Positions 62,468 to 64,000 of a stretch of 64,000 bases of DNA are shown one piece after another; position 1 is the first letter of the stretch, and every line of letters starts with the position of its first letter. Source of the DNA: Afifellaceae bacterium (GTDB lineage Bacteria; Pseudomonadota; Alphaproteobacteria; Rhizobiales; Afifellaceae); contig JANQKG010000027.1 of the NCBI GenBank assembly GCA_028281235.1, forward strand, positions 62,001-126,000, written 5' to 3'. The translations under genes and the position numbers were made by a program. The notes beneath the pieces are model-generated. The model had not been told where the DNA came from and did not search any database. It worked only from the letters and a program-made list of their open reading frames with translations.

Positions 62468-63264
62468 CGCATGACGATATCGAGGCATCGAAGGCGCCGC
62501 TGATTGAGCACCTGATTGAGCTGCGTCAGCGGCTGATGCGCGCGCTCATCGCGATCTTCATCGCCTTCATCGTCTGCTTCTACTTCGCCACCGACATCTA
62601 CAATCTGCTCATCGTTCCCTATGAGCGGGCGGCCGGCGCAGAGCGCGAGATCAAGCTGATCTATACGGCACCGCAGGAATATTTCTTCACCCAGATGAAG
62701 CTGGCGCTCTTCGGCGCGCTGTTCATCGCGTTCCCGATCATCGCCAACCAGATCTATAAATTCGTCGCGCCCGGCCTTTATCAGAACGAGCGGAGCGCGT
62801 TTCTGCCGTTCCTGGTCGCCACGCCGGTCCTCTTCGCGCTTGGCTCAATGCTCGTCTATTTCGTCGTCATGCCGCTGGCGCTGACCTTCTTCCTCTCCAT
62901 GGAGCAGGCCGCCGGCGAGGGCCGCGCAGCGATCGAGCTTCTGCCCAAGGTGAACGAATATCTCGGGCTGATCATGACGCTCATCTTCGCCTTCGGCCTG
63001 GTGTTCCAGCTGCCGGTGGTGATGACGCTGCTCGGCCGCGCCGGGCTGGTCTCGTCCGACACGCTGAAGACCAAGCGCAAATACGCCATCGTCATCGCTT
63101 TCGTGGTCGCAGCGGTGCTGACGCCGCCCGACCCGGTCAGCCAGCTCGGCCTGGCACTGCCGACGCTGCTTCTTTATGAGATTTCCATCCAGGCGGTGCG
63201 CCTGATTGAGCGCGCCCGCGCCGCCCGCGAGGCGCAGGAGGCCGCCGCCGACGCCGCGGAGTGA
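62464..63264 (+). CDS. tatC: Sec-independent protein translocase protein TatC
   Basis: The 266-residue membrane protein has six helices (near residues 23-45, 75-97, 112-138, 163-185, 200-218, 220-235). The N-terminal HLIELRQRLMRALIAIFIAF motif and EYFFTQMKLALFGALFIAFP contain the conserved signal-binding residues. Start is GTG at 62464. It completes the tatABC operon. Confidence 0.97.
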   Translation: MTHDDIEASKAPLIEHLIELRQRLMRALIAIFIAFIVCFYFATDIYNLLIVPYERAAGAEREIKLIYTAPQEYFFTQMKLALFGALFIAFPIIANQIYKFVAPGLYQNERSAFLPFLVATPVLFALGSMLVYFVVMPLALTFFLSMEQAAGEGRAAIELLPKVNEYLGLIMTLIFAFGLVFQLPVVMTLLGRAGLVSSDTLKTKRKYAIVIAFVVAAVLTPPDPVSQLGLALPTLLLYEISIQAVRLIERARAAREAQEAAADAAE

Positions 63265-63340
63265 GCTGGAGCATCGCCTGCGGCTACCGCCGGTTTCAAG
63301 TCAGCACGCGATCGACTAAAATGCGCGTCGGAGACGACAC

Positions 63341-63850
63341 ATGGGCCACCTGACAGCACCGACGGCGGCATATGACGAGGACTATTATGCTTGGACGCAG
63401 CGCCAGGCCAAGCTCCTGCGCGCGCTTGGCGGACCCCGCGCCGGGCTGCCCAAGGAACTCGACGTCGATCATCTGGCGGAGGAGATCGAGGACTTGGGCA
63501 AATCGGAACTGCGCAGTGTCACCAGCCTGATCCGGCAAGTCCTTGTTCACCTCATGAAGGCTGCATCAGAAACGAAGGCGCAAGCGCGCGCCCACTGGCT
63601 GGCGGAAGCGGCGACGTTCCAGGCGGATGTACCCGGATACTACACGGCCTCGATGCGGCAGCTGATCGACCTTGATGCGATCTGGACCAAGGCACGCAAC
63701 CTTGCCGACGTCCAGCTTCGCGAGCACGGATCGTCGCTCGTCGCCGGCATTCCTGATAGTTGCCCGTTTTCGCTGGACGAGATGACTGCGGATACGTTCG
63801 ACGTTGAGGCCATGATCGCACGCCTGAGCACGCCAGGCTCGTCCGCCTGA
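63341..63850 (+). CDS. DUF29 family protein
   Basis: The 169-residue soluble protein matches DUF29: YDEDYYAWTQRQAKLLRA near residue 11, LDVDHLAEEIEDLGKSELRS near residue 40, and LIRQVLVHLMKAA. The function of DUF29 is unknown, although members are often found with mobile or cyanobacterial accessory genes. It lies between tatC and the start of serS, where many relatives have no gene. Confidence 0.88.
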   Translation: MGHLTAPTAAYDEDYYAWTQRQAKLLRALGGPRAGLPKELDVDHLAEEIEDLGKSELRSVTSLIRQVLVHLMKAASETKAQARAHWLAEAATFQADVPGYYTASMRQLIDLDAIWTKARNLADVQLREHGSSLVAGIPDSCPFSLDEMTADTFDVEAMIARLSTPGSSA

Positions 63851-63988
63851 GCGGCGGATACAACCTTTTCTCATATCCACGTCGTATTGCCGCGCTCCCC
63901 GATAGCGGGATGACGCCGGCAGTCGGTTCCGTTACCCAACACCCGCGCCTCAAGTCCGGTGAATCGGCTTGGGCCAAGGAAGAAGACG

Positions 63989-64000
63989 ATGCTCGATATT
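63989..64000 (+). CDS. serS: Probable start of seryl-tRNA synthetase (cut by window end)
   Basis: Only four codons, MLDI, are present, preceded by AAGGAAGAAG. SerRS proteins commonly begin MLDI, and serS follows tatC in many Hyphomicrobiales, so the assignment rests mainly on synteny. Confidence 0.55.

Noticed and set aside
1-64000. CRISPR array, prophage, secretion-system locus or toxin-antitoxin pair
   Set aside because: No regularly spaced direct repeats, phage structural genes, secretion ATPase sets or paired small toxin/antitoxin genes were found; the repeats present are dispersed palindromes.

Overview
The window is GC-rich, densely coded chromosomal DNA from an alphaproteobacterium, most likely of the order Hyphomicrobiales (Rhizobiales). 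The evidence is gene order: pcm-like/tolC/popZ/valS; exoR followed by xthA, erpA, dgt, argS, a SPOR protein, nagZ, scpA, scpB, tatA, tatB, tatC and the start of serS; and proA/nadD/rsfS/rlmH/envC-like/ctpA/yibQ-like/rppH. Short intergenic repeats of a kind common in this order support it. There is no rRNA, CRISPR array, prophage or plasmid replication gene.

Layout. (1) 1-12.5 kb, mostly minus strand: a cut-off nucleoside hydrolase, a small conserved protein, ExoD, then one long minus-strand catabolic operon. In transcription order it holds an M20 deacylase, a complete dipeptide-type ABC importer (binding protein, two permeases, a double ATPase), an aldehyde dehydrogenase, an SDR and an acyl-CoA synthetase. 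Together they could import, hydrolyse, oxidise and CoA-activate an amide- or peptide-like compound. (2) 12.6-14.7 kb: a divergent membrane protein/XRE regulator pair around a perfect palindrome, a PilZ protein and a tRNA-Gly. (3) 14.8-25.5 kb: core housekeeping and envelope genes. (4) 25.5-40.0 kb: an accessory catabolic cluster, the most interesting part of the window. It has a CUT1 sugar-type ABC importer, four NTF2/SnoaL-fold proteins (three visibly related), a histidinol-dehydrogenase-like enzyme, an SDR, a LacI-family regulator, a double cupin, a short MetE-like zinc protein and an alpha/beta hydrolase. Three copies of a TGCATAC-GTATGCA-type palindrome sit at the divergent promoter and before the second gene block, which makes the cluster look like one LacI-controlled regulon. 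(5) 40.1-42.0 kb: tRNA-Arg, an IS481-type insertion sequence right behind it, and a stack of intergenic repeats. (6) 42.0-64.0 kb: conserved core genes, with an orphan ABC ATPase between scpB and tatA and a DUF29 protein between tatC and serS as apparent insertions.

Several dispersed repeat families (A: GAGCATGATC palindrome; B: a 144-bp pair; C: CATCCCGG type; D: a 177-bp inverted-repeat element inside the ABC operon) fill almost every gap over 100 bp. Family A repeatedly starts exactly at stop codons and in one case supplies the last codons of a gene. Functional names rest on reading motifs and context; the substrates of both catabolic clusters are unknown.
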